A DNA stretch of 64,000 nucleotides from Stichopus chloronotus. Lineage: Eukaryota; Echinodermata; Holothuroidea; Aspidochirotida; Stichopodidae. The stretch covers positions 14,754,195 through 14,818,194 of the forward strand of contig CM037838.1 of NCBI GenBank assembly GCA_021234535.1, written 5' to 3'. Shown here one piece after another: positions 29,501 through 39,240 of the stretch (within the stretch, counting starts at the first letter, position 1; the number at the start of each line of letters is the position of its first letter). Under the pieces are notes generated by a model. The model made no database searches, was not told the origin of the DNA, and worked only from the letters and a program-made list of their open reading frames with translations. A program made the translations under genes and the position numbers.

Positions 29501-32480
29501 TACAAGTAATTTTAGAATGTTTGCTACCCTGTGATATAAAATGACCAAGGAAATGTTTGAACAGTAATTGATGTATACAGTCAGCGGGGTTGAGTTACAC
29601 TGGCAAACAATTGCCGCACATTCTACTAATGTTGAGAATCATTCCTGAGAAGCAAAAAAGACACAGAAGGAAACGACCATCTTCCTTTCTTCTAGTAGAC
29701 CTGTGTATATATCATTCCTTTACTTGCAGGATAAACAAACATCAATGGAACTCGACACTATTTTGATGAGTTTCCTATTTCAGCTCTGCAACTTTGTGCT
29801 TGGTGTCACGTCTTTTAAGAGCTACTTTTTATCAAATACAAAATTTGACAAAAACTAAAACAAAAGAAACTTTTCTTTACGTCAATCCTCTTTTCTTTTT
29901 TGCAGGTTACGGTCGTCTCTCTAGAGAGACTAGAAGATTCGCTGTTGTAGTTGACGTGATTAAATGTTGATAGAGCAAAACTTTGAAAAACCCTTTAGAG
30001 CTGGGTTTATGATTTATCTTGAGGGGGGTCACTATTATAGTTGATATAATTACGTGCTGAAAAATAGGGTAGCGCTAAATTATGGTTGTCTTCAGTAGAA
30101 AAGTCACTAAGTACTACAGCTGCAAGATAACATGCTGAAAGAGGTATAATTGTACATCACCTGAGGTTGTTCTATGGGTGGGGGGTAGGGAGACTTTAGT
30201 CCCTTAAAATTTTACTATCCCCCAAAGAAAAATGGGCAAATGATTTGAACTATCAGTAATAGAGAGATAAAGGCCTGAAAAGTGCCACTTTCTGCAATTT
30301 AGGGGCCTTTTGTGGTCAAAAAAATTAATGGTATGCAACGCACCAAAAGACAATGGAGCTCTGCATTCATGGCAAAACTTGAATTAGGGACCAATATAAT
30401 TTTAGGGACCTAAAACTGTGTTTGTAGAACAAACTAGTGTAATAAGTTATAAGTAGAGGAATCGCAACTAACTGATGAGATTACAAACTGAGCGAGAGAC
30501 AGAGAGAGACATACGGTGCTGGGTTATTGTTGCATTGAATAAGAGACTGGCAGATGATGTATACATATTACATGCTGTGAGAGGGTACACTTAAGTGCTA
30601 TGAGAAAAGCACACAGCCCCATCGGAAAGTCTTCACTCGAGAGTCAGAAAGCTCTGGCAAAGTTACAGAGGGCACAATGATACGCTGTATGTGGTCAAAG
30701 GTCATGCCGGACATAGTGACAGCACTTTCACAGTTACCAGATCCTATCAATCTTGATAAACTGCATTTTGCAATTTTGAGGTCCATAGATGGAGAAAAGC
30801 GTTTCTGACTGAGGAACCTACAGTAAGTCATCAGAAAATGTACTTTTTAATACCTTAAAAAATGCAAAAATCAAGTCTTTCCCTCAACACTTAACCGTGC
30901 AGGTTATGAAAGACTCACTCAGCTCTGATTCAATCAAGGTCTTCTAAATTGTGAATGCTGGTTTGACTGACATCATTTTGGAACAATTCCTCTGCCATGG
31001 AAAGGCATGTAAGACAGCCATTGTCACAGATAGCCTTGCATGATTCTGTGCAGGGGTGTAAAGCTACTGTAACGAAGCTGGTCACCATCTTGACATCCAA
31101 CTGCACTCATACCCTACTCTCACCTTTTAGCGGCATTAATAGAAGGTGCCGAAGCGCTCCGTCTTCTGTGGGTGTTAAACTGGTTGACACCGAGGGAAGA
31201 TATTGCTGCGTGGTGCTGTGAAGGATATCGATCTGTATTGCTCAAGCCGTACTCATCGAGCATGTTCTGAATCTTCAGGGTGGGAAGACCTAGATAAGAA
31301 TAAAAGCAAGGAGATTAAAACACATTTGTATTGTTAGAAATGTCATATGCGTAAAAAGGCTAAATCTACTACGCGATGCCATTCACCACTTTCCCAATTC
31401 AACATGCATGTCTTCTGTTGATATTCTGCCTTTAAAACATTGATCTGTGCTGTGTCCATTCCGCACTTTCAAAATTTAATCAGAGATAATAATTATACAA
31501 ATGAGTCAGAGCTACAGTATATGTTGATTTGCTATGTGATCTCTCTGAGACAAAAAGGTTACTACAGTATACTGCACATCAAACTATAATTTAATGTTGG
31601 GATCTGCAACTGGAACTTAACTCCATTGCAGACTTGAGATCAACACCAAACAGCCACTGATATAAATTTTTATTTAGTAGGGCCTCTCACTTCAAGTTGT
31701 TTTTTTTTCCACCTGGACCACTGTATACTGTACCACTGTGCATGTACATGGCTTTATTGTTCTGGCTCTCTGGACAACAGTAAAAAGCAGAATGTGTTAT
31801 TTTCACAATCTTAATTCATTTTAAACTAGATGCAAACTGTACTGTAGAAGCAGGGTGTAAATTACAAGGAACAAAAGTTATTCAGAATGTTGAAATTCTG
31901 CACGGTGTTGGACCATCACTAATTACACTTCCCTGACTTGTGCCTGCCAGGTCAGGTGAGAGGGTCACATGGGTATTTAAATAACATGATGAGTAAAGAC
32001 AAATTATGCCCTTTGAAGGATGACAATGTCAACGAAATATACATTCAAGCACCCCCAGAGCATTTGCACGTCATCAACCATCCTCACAAATTTCTATGTC
32101 AGATATTGTGCAGTTGTTCCCATGACGTGTTCATTTCCCTAAGTAGATACACTCATTTCCTGTCTGCAGATTTGAAAAACCAGATCAAAGGCCGACACAG
32201 CAGGAATTCTGAAATATGTGTTTCTGTCAGGAGTCATTTCATGGCATGGAAAATAACTTCTTAAATATCATTTATTTCTCCATCATTCTTTAAATTATGG
32301 CTTACTGTCATCCACAATAGCACTCTGCTTTTCCCGAAAGACATCGACTCTCGGAAGTCCCCGCTCCACCCGGCGGTTGGAAGCCCAGCACTGTGGATGC
32401 TGACACAGAGGCCCACATGATGTTTCGTCTACTTTGATATCACTCATGGTACCCATGAGACAAATATCAGCAACTTTCAC
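1535..32480 (-). CDS. Unrecognised 11-exon gene, product about 920 aa (whole span)
   Basis: I do not recognise this family. Eleven exons, listed individually, join by GT-AG sites. Phases agree at every junction except exon 3 to 4, once one extra base is skipped in exon 9 and one in exon 11. The best start is an ATG in exon 1: MGTMSD, or the second Met with ACC before it; a stop lies in frame just upstream of the exon, so 5' exons, if any, are probably untranslated. The product has a Cys-containing N-terminus (CGPLCQHPQCW), an RS-rich stretch, one conserved-looking helical segment (LPRDVMLEILEHTKESDLF), a His run, and a long disordered Pro/Ser/Thr region ending in an acidic tail. No signal peptide or membrane segment is seen. 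The X-box candidate upstream suggests, only by inference, a cilium or sperm protein. Confidence is high that this is coding and low for function. Confidence 0.82.
2538..4695 (-). other. Intron 10 of the unnamed gene
   Basis: AT-rich, CpG-poor intron with a T-run followed by a purine tract near 4258-4300. I see no gene in it. Confidence 0.75.
4696..4910 (-). CDS. Unnamed gene, exon 10 (Pro/Thr/Ser-rich)
   Basis: The acceptor is cgacag and the donor is GAATTT|gtaagt. Only the frame with two leading bases is fully open. It begins PLPTPEHPTPEESSTPRSGK, continues with YVTLPSEPSDDRSITP and ends ASEEF at a codon boundary. It is rich in Ser-Pro and Thr-Pro and likely disordered and phosphorylated. 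The other two frames contain stops. Confidence 0.82.
4911..5283 (-). other. Intron 9 of the unnamed gene
   Basis: A 373-base intron between exons 9 and 10, from GTAG|gtgact to cgacag. Nothing else is seen in it. Confidence 0.7.
5284..5455 (-). CDS. Unnamed gene, exon 9, contains an apparent +1 base
   Basis: The acceptor is gaaacag at 5456-5462 and the donor is GTAG|gtgact. Entered in the phase left by exon 8 it reads ILSLKVCDEILFTSHSELGD and soon reaches a TGA. Skipping one base in the four-C run (plus strand g at 5378-5381) restores an open frame, which reads LTSMVFHIIEKLLVDEAI and ends GNAVEV in phase 1, exactly the phase exon 10 needs. The joined segment looks helical and conserved. A different acceptor at 5442 opens the downstream frame for the whole exon but does not match the phase of exon 8. 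Confidence 0.65.
5573..5710 (-). CDS. Unnamed gene, exon 8
   Basis: The acceptor is tctctag and the donor is TTGA|gtaagt. It reads AASDMGHLLPGKITSVSAKS, then a Pro/Val-rich piece and FNYTSQSLDLAL, ending in phase 1. Phases agree with exon 7 and with the proposed upstream acceptor of exon 9. Confidence 0.82.
5711..7278 (-). other. Intron 7 of the unnamed gene
   Basis: A 1.6-kb intron of ordinary AT-rich sequence. No repeat or coding signal stands out. Confidence 0.75.
7279..7685 (-). CDS. Unnamed gene, exon 7 (407 nt)
   Basis: The acceptor is accttcag and the donor is ATGG|gtaagtca. It starts in phase 2, completing a Ser codon with exon 6, and continues SDLFDKEKVQVLLTKVMPHV. It then becomes low in complexity: LHRIPRMQLFLDD, a Ser run, a Gly-rich stretch and a four-His run (RDHHHHRGVYDED). 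It ends RNRMG in phase 1, matching exon 8. The first 20 or so residues complete the helical segment begun in exon 6. Confidence 0.85.
7984..8346. repeat. Degenerate minisatellite, unit about 40-50 bp
   Basis: The words agtccagagaa and cagtatatggcc recur, with atcaGATAG or atcaTGTAG before them, about eight times in 360 bp. Copies are diverged and spacing is irregular, so this is an old tandem array in the intron. Confidence 0.75.
10694..10748 (+). repeat. G-rich purine tract, potential G-quadruplex
   Basis: Four or more runs of four to six G lie within 55 bases (GGGGGGAGGAGCAGAGG and onward), interrupted by AGCAGA spacers. The G strand is opposite to the sense of the host gene, so the transcript would be C-rich. 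Confidence 0.6.
15029..15084 (-). CDS. Unnamed gene, exon 6 (56-nt exon, helical segment)
   Basis: The acceptor is gcacag and the donor is GAAAG|gtaatt. It encodes LLSLPRDVMLEILEHTKE and ends in phase 2. The Leu/Ile/Met spacing is that of an amphipathic helix, and together with exon 7 (SDLFDKEKVQVLLTKVMPHV) it forms the best candidate for a small folded helical domain in the protein. This tiny exon sits between introns of 7.3 and 6.2 kb. Confidence 0.78.
15085..21294 (-). other. Intron 5 of the unnamed gene (6.2 kb)
   Basis: AT-rich, CpG-poor intron containing the tandem array at about 15818-16146. No gene recognised. Confidence 0.75.
15818..16146. repeat. Degenerate tandem repeat, unit about 50 bp
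   Basis: The phrases gtttcaacaagtatgatcaa and aacatactatgtgtgt recur six or seven times with substitutions and small indels (for example near 15876, 15925, 15961 and 16051). It is an old minisatellite in the intron. Confidence 0.75.
21295..21404 (-). CDS. Unnamed gene, exon 5
   Basis: The acceptor is tttacag and the donor is CGAAGG|gtaagc. After an acidic start (EEQEEEGDP) it reads PLHPPIQVTAGDYQKNLASR and ends YGRR at a codon boundary (phase 0). All three frames are open through this short exon; this one is chosen because it runs into the leucine-rich helix of exon 6. Confidence 0.78.
21405..24806 (-). other. Intron 4 of the unnamed gene (3.4 kb)
   Basis: AT-rich intron with a pyrimidine-rich patch near 22230-22290 (repeated CCCCTTCCCTGC). 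A 104-codon open frame at 23887-24201 on the plus strand has no recognisable homology and is not called. Confidence 0.7.
24807..24897 (-). CDS. Unnamed gene, exon 4
   Basis: The acceptor is tgtag|CAC and the donor is GATG|gtaagt. Read from phase 0 it gives HGGQTYFTEGYDRDPPPVR and ends KKICKED, continuing into EEQEEEGDP of exon 5. That frame is chosen because it alone joins exons 4, 5 and 6 into one open, natural-looking reading. The frame predicted directly by the end of exon 3 (beginning TEGRLISPKD) stays open here but gives an implausible exon 6. Confidence 0.72.
24898..25595 (-). other. Intron 3 of the unnamed gene, GGTAAG-rich, phase conflict
   Basis: This 698-base interval links exons whose phases disagree, so a short unrecognised coding exon could lie here. 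Its upper part (about 25265-25550) is packed with ggtaag, ggtacc and cttacc words on both strands, which resemble splice donors and can pair with each other. Confidence 0.5.
25265..25550. repeat. GGTAA/TTACC-rich simple repeat
   Basis: At least a dozen copies of GGTAA or TTACC occur in both orientations (for example atggtaagggtacgaggtaa near 25430). Complementary copies could fold. Several are good matches to the 5' splice site consensus. Confidence 0.65.
25596..25862 (-). CDS. Unnamed gene, exon 3 (RS-rich, then conserved-looking block)
   Basis: The acceptor is tttag and the donor is GAGAG|gtaagt. The exon opens with SSFPQTPYQSEGSETR, continues with an Arg-Ser stretch (RRGRSRSRS), then reads LEPIKASYPPKLSKVHLKQL and EVYMGSQVYVWQPSNK, which look folded and constrained. 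Incoming phase agrees with exon 2. It ends in phase 2, but exon 4 is only sensible if entered in phase 0, so either a small exon between them was missed or one base is missing near the end of this exon. Confidence 0.8.
25863..31123 (-). other. Intron 2 of the unnamed gene (5.3 kb)
   Basis: CpG-poor intron. It contains the perfect hairpin at 27134-27177, and a 16-bp perfect palindrome (gtctctctagagagac) at 29915-29930. No gene recognised. Confidence 0.75.
27134..27177. repeat. Perfect 19-bp inverted repeat with 6-base loop
   Basis: Left arm 27134-27152 (tttgttttgatagtggatt) is exactly complementary to 27159-27177; the loop is ttgttg. It would form a stable hairpin in RNA or cruciform in DNA. 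The loop is shorter than in typical microRNA precursors. Confidence 0.85.
31124..31289 (-). CDS. Unnamed gene, exon 2
   Basis: The acceptor is ctag and the donor is AAAAG|gtgaga. Incoming phase 1 matches exon 1. It reads SLPTLKIQNMLDEYGLSN at its start and HRRRSASAPSINAAK at its end. The first part could form an amphipathic helix and the last is basic and Ser-rich, perhaps a phosphorylation target. It ends in phase 2, which matches exon 3. Confidence 0.85.
31290..32305 (-). other. Intron 1 of the coding region, unnamed gene
   Basis: A 1.0-kb intron between the first two coding exons. AT-rich, with no other feature seen. Confidence 0.75.
32306..32480 (-). CDS. Unnamed gene, exon 1 (first coding exon)
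   Basis: The acceptor is cacag at 32481-32485 and the donor is gtaag at 32301-32305. The frame reads VKVADICLMGTMSD and then a Cys-containing stretch including CGPLCQHPQCWASNRR, which could be a small metal site. It ends with one leftover base (phase 1). An in-frame TAG sits just upstream of the acceptor, so translation most likely starts at the Met in MGT or the Met in MSD. The second has the better context (ACC before ATG). Confidence 0.75.
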
Positions 32481-35400
32481 CTGTGATTGAAGTGGACAGA
32501 TCTATTTGTGTTCAACAACAAATTGCAAACATTTTCAAAACTTAAGACATGTTATGAGCAGCAATGAACGCAAAGTAACATTTGTGTGGATCTAACTACA
32601 GTAGATCACATGGAACTTGCAGTAATTTGATGCACAGTGCTTTATATGCAAATCAGTGGAATGTTCACTATTTTTTCCATGCAGTAGTCGTTCACTGATT
32701 CACAAATGCAAGGCTTGTAACACACATGCTCCAGAACAAACAGTATAACATAGACTTACAGTAGTTGAACATGAAGGGTAAAAATGAAAACTTCAGATTA
32801 AAGACTGTCCAATACTGTAGGACCTTACAACAAATACTGTAGGCAAGCACAGTAGGACTACACCAGCTTCGTCCAACACAGTTTTTAAAACAACTTCAAA
32901 TTAATTTGAACAAGTCCCACTTAGTTCCGATACACAGGCATTGCACTGACCTAAGACTAAACAATTTTCAGGGACATAAAATACTGAGGTGAGGCTAACT
33001 ACTAAGTAGCAAGGATTATCTTAGGCTAATTTCAAGGTAATTAAGACAGGATGGCATACAGTAGGTCCTGCGCTACTGCACAGGACTAGAGACTATAAAA
33101 AAAATAGATATTTGATTCCTACAAAATACAAAGAACATATTGGCTTTTCCTTTTCTTTCCTAGAAATACAGTAAATTTTCAGTGTGTTCTTTCTAGGCTC
33201 CATTTTAGCATAGTCTAACGGGTACAAGAGGAAAATTTGATTGCGAGATTTGGTTGGAGTAATTTTCTGCAATATATATGTGCAACAGCCATCAGAAGCA
33301 ATGTCAAGAGATAAAATTTTCATAAAAAAAGCACATGGGAACAATATTATCCTGGTTCAAGTCATTTGCATTTTTTTTCAAAAGAAAGAAAATTCAACAA
33401 GATTTTAAATTTGGATCAGTCTGCGACAAGAATCAATTAATTCTTTTGGGCTAAAACAAGGACTACATGTACTATAGCTTCTAAGGGTAGTCAACACACA
33501 TATTCATGCATCATCCCCTTGTTAAATACAGCATTAAACAGGAGACAAAATCCACCCCTGGTGTGCTGAAGGAAACAGGTCCATATCCAGGGGAGGTACA
33601 GAGGGTTTGGATGAGCCCCCCCCCCCACAAGATCTGGAGTTCCGCTCAGCCTATGATAGTACTGTAGGCCTACATTAGCAATATACAGTAGAAGTTTCAA
33701 TTTGTTGGTCACAATTGTCAGGTAAGATGTTCCACTTGTGGTAAAATCGAGCCCTCCCCCCACTGAAAAAGCTGCATACAAGGCCGTCCTTCAAGTACTG
33801 CAGATAGCGGATATATAACTAATTTGTGATCCAGTCAAAGAAGAGTCACACTCTAGAAGTTCCAAATTTCCATGCGAACATTTTACGCCAGCTGTTGAAA
33901 TTGTTGAATTGCACACTACAGTCAGCATCAACGAACCACCTGCCTGGTGTTGGGTTCTGTGGGATGTCTATGGAGACCTGTGTTCTTATAAATGCTCTAA
34001 ATTCTCATTGTTTTTTGAAGAAAGAAATTAAAATTTAGCAAGATGTATTCCTGTACTATGGAGTCTTGGCAACCAATGTAATGCCAGCTCATCTTTCAAT
34101 GGGAATTAAGCCAAAAAAATAGCAAGTTAAGTCATACAGTAATGGCATGACTAATATAGACGGTGCACCATACTGTACAGTAGGCCTACTTTCCAGTCAG
34201 GGGTCACATGTCAAATGTCCATTTGTCCCATATTGGAAAGTTTGCTATTTGCAGTCCTGAGAAAAGTTCCCCCTGCCCCACAAAAACAAAGATGTCAGGA
34301 CAGTATATGTGAAAAATAAAAATTATAATCATTTTCACAAGTTTACTGTACCAAAATCTTACTTAATCCATATAATCTACTACGGAAGAATGAACCTATG
34401 TACATAGGCCTACAGTATGTACAGTAGTGGGACCTCTGCTGATTGACTTTCGACTTGTAGGACAATATTCTCCTCATGCAAATTTACAGTACAGGTAAAG
34501 ACAATTTTTATCTGCACAATCCTGAACTGTCCAAAAATATCCCCCCTTGCAAACATTCTGACAACTGGCCTTTGTCTGAGGCACTTGTGTGGACGAAGTT
34601 GTTGCGATATGAAACTTTGATATCAGGAGCACATTTTTTTCAACTGAAAAATGATATCACCACATTATAGGGGTTAGTTGGAACTAGATCACACCTGAAT
34701 AAGTATGTGTTAAACTATGGATTTATGTACAGTAGTTACATTGTGCAACCTAATAGCTGACATAACACTTTACAGTACAATTCATAATAATCAAACTAGT
34801 TCATTAAAGTTTAATAAAATAGTTAGGTCTAAAAAATATTTATTTATTTTCTCAAGTGAACAGACAATATGGTTTGGAAACTTTGGGTCCTTTCACAAAC
34901 GATATCATTATCAGGAGAAAAGTTTCACATCATTTGCTGATATCAAAATATCACAACAACACTAAGTTAGGCTAGTCAATCAACAATCAAGAACAAGTAA
35001 GGCCTACATCATTAGGCCTCTACTTGAGAATAATGTTACACTTGTGTAGGCCTAGGTCAACGGAAGCGGAAAAAAATATTCTGTGTATTATGATACTGCC
35101 TTACATGTATTCTTACTTATAACCTACATTAGGCTATTCCCATATGTGTGTCAGAATATGAGTAGAGCAACAGTTAATGAAATTCGTTACATCATGATGA
35201 GCCTATGGTATGGGCTCAGGCACTTCACATGTGCCAATGAATGAAAGTTTGCAAAAGTTTAACCGAGCCTTTATTGGCTCTACCGTTACTGTAACCTATG
35301 CTAACTTGATACGCCTTGTACTTGTAGTGTTATTTTTTGTTTGTTACAGTGTTAGGCCTATCGAGGGGTTGTCGAGGTCATAGGAACTTTAAGAAATAAA
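32481..35400 (-). other. Probable 5' UTR intron of the unnamed gene
   Basis: CpG-poor DNA upstream of the first coding exon. It most likely is an intron separating an untranslated first exon near 35.5 kb from exon 1. It contains a C run at 33616-33626 and a half-copy of a TIR element at about 33730-33785. Many acagta/tactgt words occur. Confidence 0.5.
33730..33785. mobile_element. Half copy of the 19-bp-TIR hairpin element
   Basis: The sequence gaaaaagctgcatacaaggc, preceded by a CpG-bearing C-rich patch (atcgagccctcccccc), matches the right half of the element at 46167-46241. A left arm is not evident. Confidence 0.55.
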
Positions 35401-35773
35401 ATCAAGATCGGTAGCTGGAATTGACAGATAAAAAAAGGGATACACAAACCGTCTGAGACGATATTCCATTATTGCACACTTCCTGCCAATTTAATTGGGA
35501 AACAGAGGTCTAGATATCAGTGGGACTCGAATGAAGCGAATCAGGCTGGAGTTGTTACAGTCTGACGTACAGTATAACTGCCAATCTTGATGCTCCGATG
35601 GGGCCTAAGTTAAACTGCCATGAACTCGTCTTGCTCACTTGATGAGTTAGTAAACAAGAACGGCTCTCGCAAGCTTGTTGCTAAGCAACGGAGTGTCCAG
35701 GTAAACGGTAGCATACACGTAAGACTCATTTTCACTACACCTGCCAATGAATGAAAGTTTGGGAAAGGTTTAC
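35232..35773. repeat. 30-bp direct repeat about 510 bp apart
   Basis: The sequence gccaatgaatgaaagtttg, followed by a similar aaa-g-ttta stretch, occurs at 35232-35262 and again at 35742-35773. The two copies bracket the putative promoter and X-box. Confidence 0.65.
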
Positions 35774-37500
35774 GGGTTTTAAGGAGATCTATTGTGTGTT
35801 TCTTTTTCTTTTCTTTTTTGCCATAGCTTATATCCCCATTAACACTGTGTACCAACGAGGAAAGAGTCCACTCTGCATTTACAGATGCTGGGTTCGTGGT
35901 TTTGGTTGCATGACAAAAAGTATCGCTATAGGAGCAACTTGACTTGAAAGTTCGTGGTCACTGAGCAGAGATAACCTTATTCCTCGAAGATTTGGGGCTA
36001 ACGTGGTGACTGATTCCATTATACTGGTGTGAACACTTGTTTGTTTGAGTTACGCCAGTTTTCCATTGAAAAGGCAATTCTTATAATGCGCTCAATGTTT
36101 CTTTAAGGGATTGCCCGTTGCCACATATGTAACCTATTTCCACCACCCCCTTCTATCTGTTTTTCCCTAATAGTAAGGTCATTCCTATAGTACCAGACCC
36201 AATTGTCCCAAACCGTCCAGCAGGTAAAGTGCAATTTACAGTGGATACAGGAACACCGATAGTCTAGGAATTTATTTGGGACAAGGGTGCATAGCTTTAG
36301 GCGTGGGAGAATGTCGAAAGACTGAAATTAAAAAGGTGCTCAGATCTCAATATGAATTACGTCGAGTGACTCTGACCGAGACAGACGGTGATCGCGGCTA
36401 TGTCTACCGAAGACTATTAAAAGCATCCAGTGTATCACGGTATAACCGCGGTATGTTAAATTAGTGATAGTTGTCACATATGGTCTACCAGTTTTGTTCT
36501 TAAAATTTGATCCCTGGACTTGTATCTCTCCTTTTTTGTGTGTGTGTATGAGTGTGTTTGTGAGGATTTCTGGTTAGAGGACATATACTACTAAATCAAG
36601 AACGTTGTTTTGATAGAACCTACATCTGGTAACTTTATGACAGCGACCAACGACGTCAATACACCCTTTAATGAGTGTGGCTTGTGGCTCACCCAATGTA
36701 TACACATGCAATTTGGACCTTGACCTCAGAAAACGCTTGACCCTTTCTTGACGGCGGGATATAGTGATGCGTCAAATCAATAGACAACCGCAACACCGGA
36801 TGACCTTGACTAAATCGTATTTGCCAAATTTTGTGAAACTAAATTGTGAAATTAGTTGGGTAAACGATATCTTTCCCCTTTTTAACTGACTGACAGTCAG
36901 AACTTTTGATCATAATATAAATATTGCATGACTGTTAAATGGGAAACATATGTGGTGAACATCATTACCAAATTTCATTGACATACCGGTAAACGTTATT
37001 TATTTTCAAAATATTGCAATTTGAAACTTCATAAAAAGTTCAATCAGGACGACTGTCATTCTGAGATAATGACGTCATAACATGACCGTCCACTTGAACA
37101 ATTGAACAGCTTTGGTTTTTCTTCACAATAAGTTAGTGTCAATAGTTTTTACAGTTATGCATGGACCGAAGTCAAATTATAATAATTAATATTATTTTCA
37201 TAATTGAATGATAGCAGTCAGTAATTCAACACAAAGGTGTATGTGCATTTATGAAAAGTATAGACAAAAAACAAGGAAAAATATCCAATTCCTGCTGTCA
37301 GGGGTTATATGGCATCAAAATTTCGACTGATTCAAGTCGCTTCACATTCAAGTGAGACAAAAATGACAGAAACCTTTTCTGAACTACAAAAGTAGGTAAC
37401 ATTGTTCACTAAAGGAATCAACATTTTATAAAGGAACTTGGCAATATGTTTTCACGCACGTCTGCTTCATATTTCATAACAACATTCCCAGGGTTCTCTT
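35401..37500. other. Intergenic / putative promoter region of the unnamed gene
   Basis: CpG-normal DNA between the two genes. A short untranslated exon is likely around 35.4-35.6 kb but I cannot place its ends. No coding exon recognised. Confidence 0.5.
35677..35689. promoter_or_regulatory. Candidate RFX X-box (GTTGCTAAGCAAC)
   Basis: A perfect palindrome of two GTTGCT half-sites around one base, fitting the X-box pattern RYYNYY-N(1-3)-RRNRAC bound by RFX factors, which in animals control many ciliary genes. It lies where CpG content rises and upstream of the minus-strand unnamed gene. It is a sequence match only; binding is inferred. Confidence 0.5.
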
Positions 37501-37524
37501 TTAAAGCTCTGTCAGGTACTGAGG

Positions 37525-39240
37525 TCTACAAAGGGCTCTTTTCACACAGAAACCAGAATGTCGTTAGGCTAAATTAACTTACACATTGAACAAAATATGA
37601 AGCTGAAAACTATCACCAACGTCCTTGCTCTTTATGGCAAAACAACTCTGCGCCCAACATTTTGCAATGTATTATGCACCTACGGCATGAGAATTTGTTC
37701 GTTCGATATTTGACAACATCTTCTTAGAAAGCAGAAGTAAATGCAACCGTTTAACCTTTGTTTTAGATTAAGAGAAAACTGCGCTCCAGCGTTTATCTGT
37801 TTGCTAGATATATTATTCAACAATTTCCGTCTGATTTCAGTTAGGCCGTATTCATGAGGACGGCATAGCCTTAAAGAGTTTTAGCTTCACTTATATGTTC
37901 CCTGACGTCATTCTGTTTTTTTTTTTCTGGTTATTTCTACCCTTTTTCAACAAAATCAGACAGTCTATTCCGTTGTCTTGTGTGACTAAAACAGTTCTTT
38001 ACCCTGTCACAGCACAAATTGTCCCTTTAAGGGAAACTATATTAGGCTATTTCCCGTGCTAGTAGCGAGAAAGGTCGACGATTTTTTTCCCCAGAAGTGG
38101 TAGGTGTAATATGGCACATAATGCAACGACAAAGTTTATTATCATATCTACCAGAAAGCTATTAGTAACGTTTGCTGCAAATCATGAATCTGTCGTACGT
38201 TATTGCATCATGTAACTGGGTCGGTTACGCACGGAGGCTGAAATTGATGACAAAGCCTCGTATTCCCCTCTTTAAGATGGTTAAAGTTATGAAGATCATT
38301 ATCGATGCGACCTTTCGACTTCATTACGGAAATTTAAAGCTCTGGTCGATGTCGATTTTCTAGAATGTTGTTCCAGTTGGCAGTGTGCCATTGTCGATGG
38401 GTAGCCTATATCTGCACAGATTACAATGATGGCATGTTCATGTACCATATAATATCACGTGATAACTGTTACAATTATATCTTATTGCAATGCTCGCAGG
38501 CCCGGGAATGTTTATGCTATTTGATTTACGATTTATTAGCCCATATCGTTCTGATATTGTACGACCTTAAGTGACTAAGCGTGTACTGAAAAAGCAGAAG
38601 GATGAGATAGTGTTTGATTTTAACTTTTTCGTTATTTTTTAGTACATGTACACGCGAGGCTGTACATGTACTACGTCTTTCTATGGACGAAAATGACAGA
38701 CACTATACTTTGAAAAGCAACGGGATTGGTGTAAAACAGTGAAAAAGAGAGATAATATTTGAAAATTAATTAATTCTTACAATAAGGGACTATGCAATGA
38801 ATGCACAAGAGCACACGTCTCACTGGTGTGTCAAAAACATGCTACTCAAGTCGTCGCTCCTAGGTAGGTATCGGGAATTGTAGTACTTGGTGAAAGGAAG
38901 CACTGTATTCACAATAACACACAGACTGATCACGTCATTGAGGCGTCAGTGATCCTGAGTTGTTTTGACTAACTGAATATTCAATACTAGTAGACATCCA
39001 ATTGGCTTGTTCAAGAAGTACACGGTTCATTTGAAGGAAAACTTATTGTATTTTACCCTTTTGTCTTTATGGTAGAACAATTTGAAATCATATGGCACAA
39101 TCAACCACCTCAAGACCAATTTACTTTCCCAAATTGTCTGAATGGTCCAATTAAAGGCCTTACCAAACTTTTGGATATGAAATTTTTACTTTTTTTATTA
39201 CACACGCAAACACTTCAACATTTACGCAGCCAAGTGCAAA
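37525..39240 (+). repeat. Diverged direct repeat, copy A (3' of AIF1)
   Basis: Two sub-blocks match copy B at 57.5-62.6 kb in the same order and orientation. Block 1 (37525-37930) shares, for example, gcagaagtaaatgcaaccgt against gcggaagcaaacgcaaccgt. Block 2 (38640-39200) shares ttgaaaagcaacgggattgg against ttgaaaagcaatggaattgg and the phrase ccaaacttttgga against ctaaacttttgga. By eye it is roughly 70-75% alike with indels, and no open frame is kept. Confidence 0.75.

Noticed and set aside
32755..32795. Possible upstream start exon (ATGTTCAACTACT followed by gtaagt)
   Set aside because: It leaves phase 1 while exon 1 needs phase 0, so the ATG would not be in frame.
35610..35855. 81-codon minus-strand frame at the CpG boundary as a first coding exon
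   Set aside because: No donor joins it in phase to exon 1, which has a stop just upstream of its acceptor; the region is better explained as promoter.
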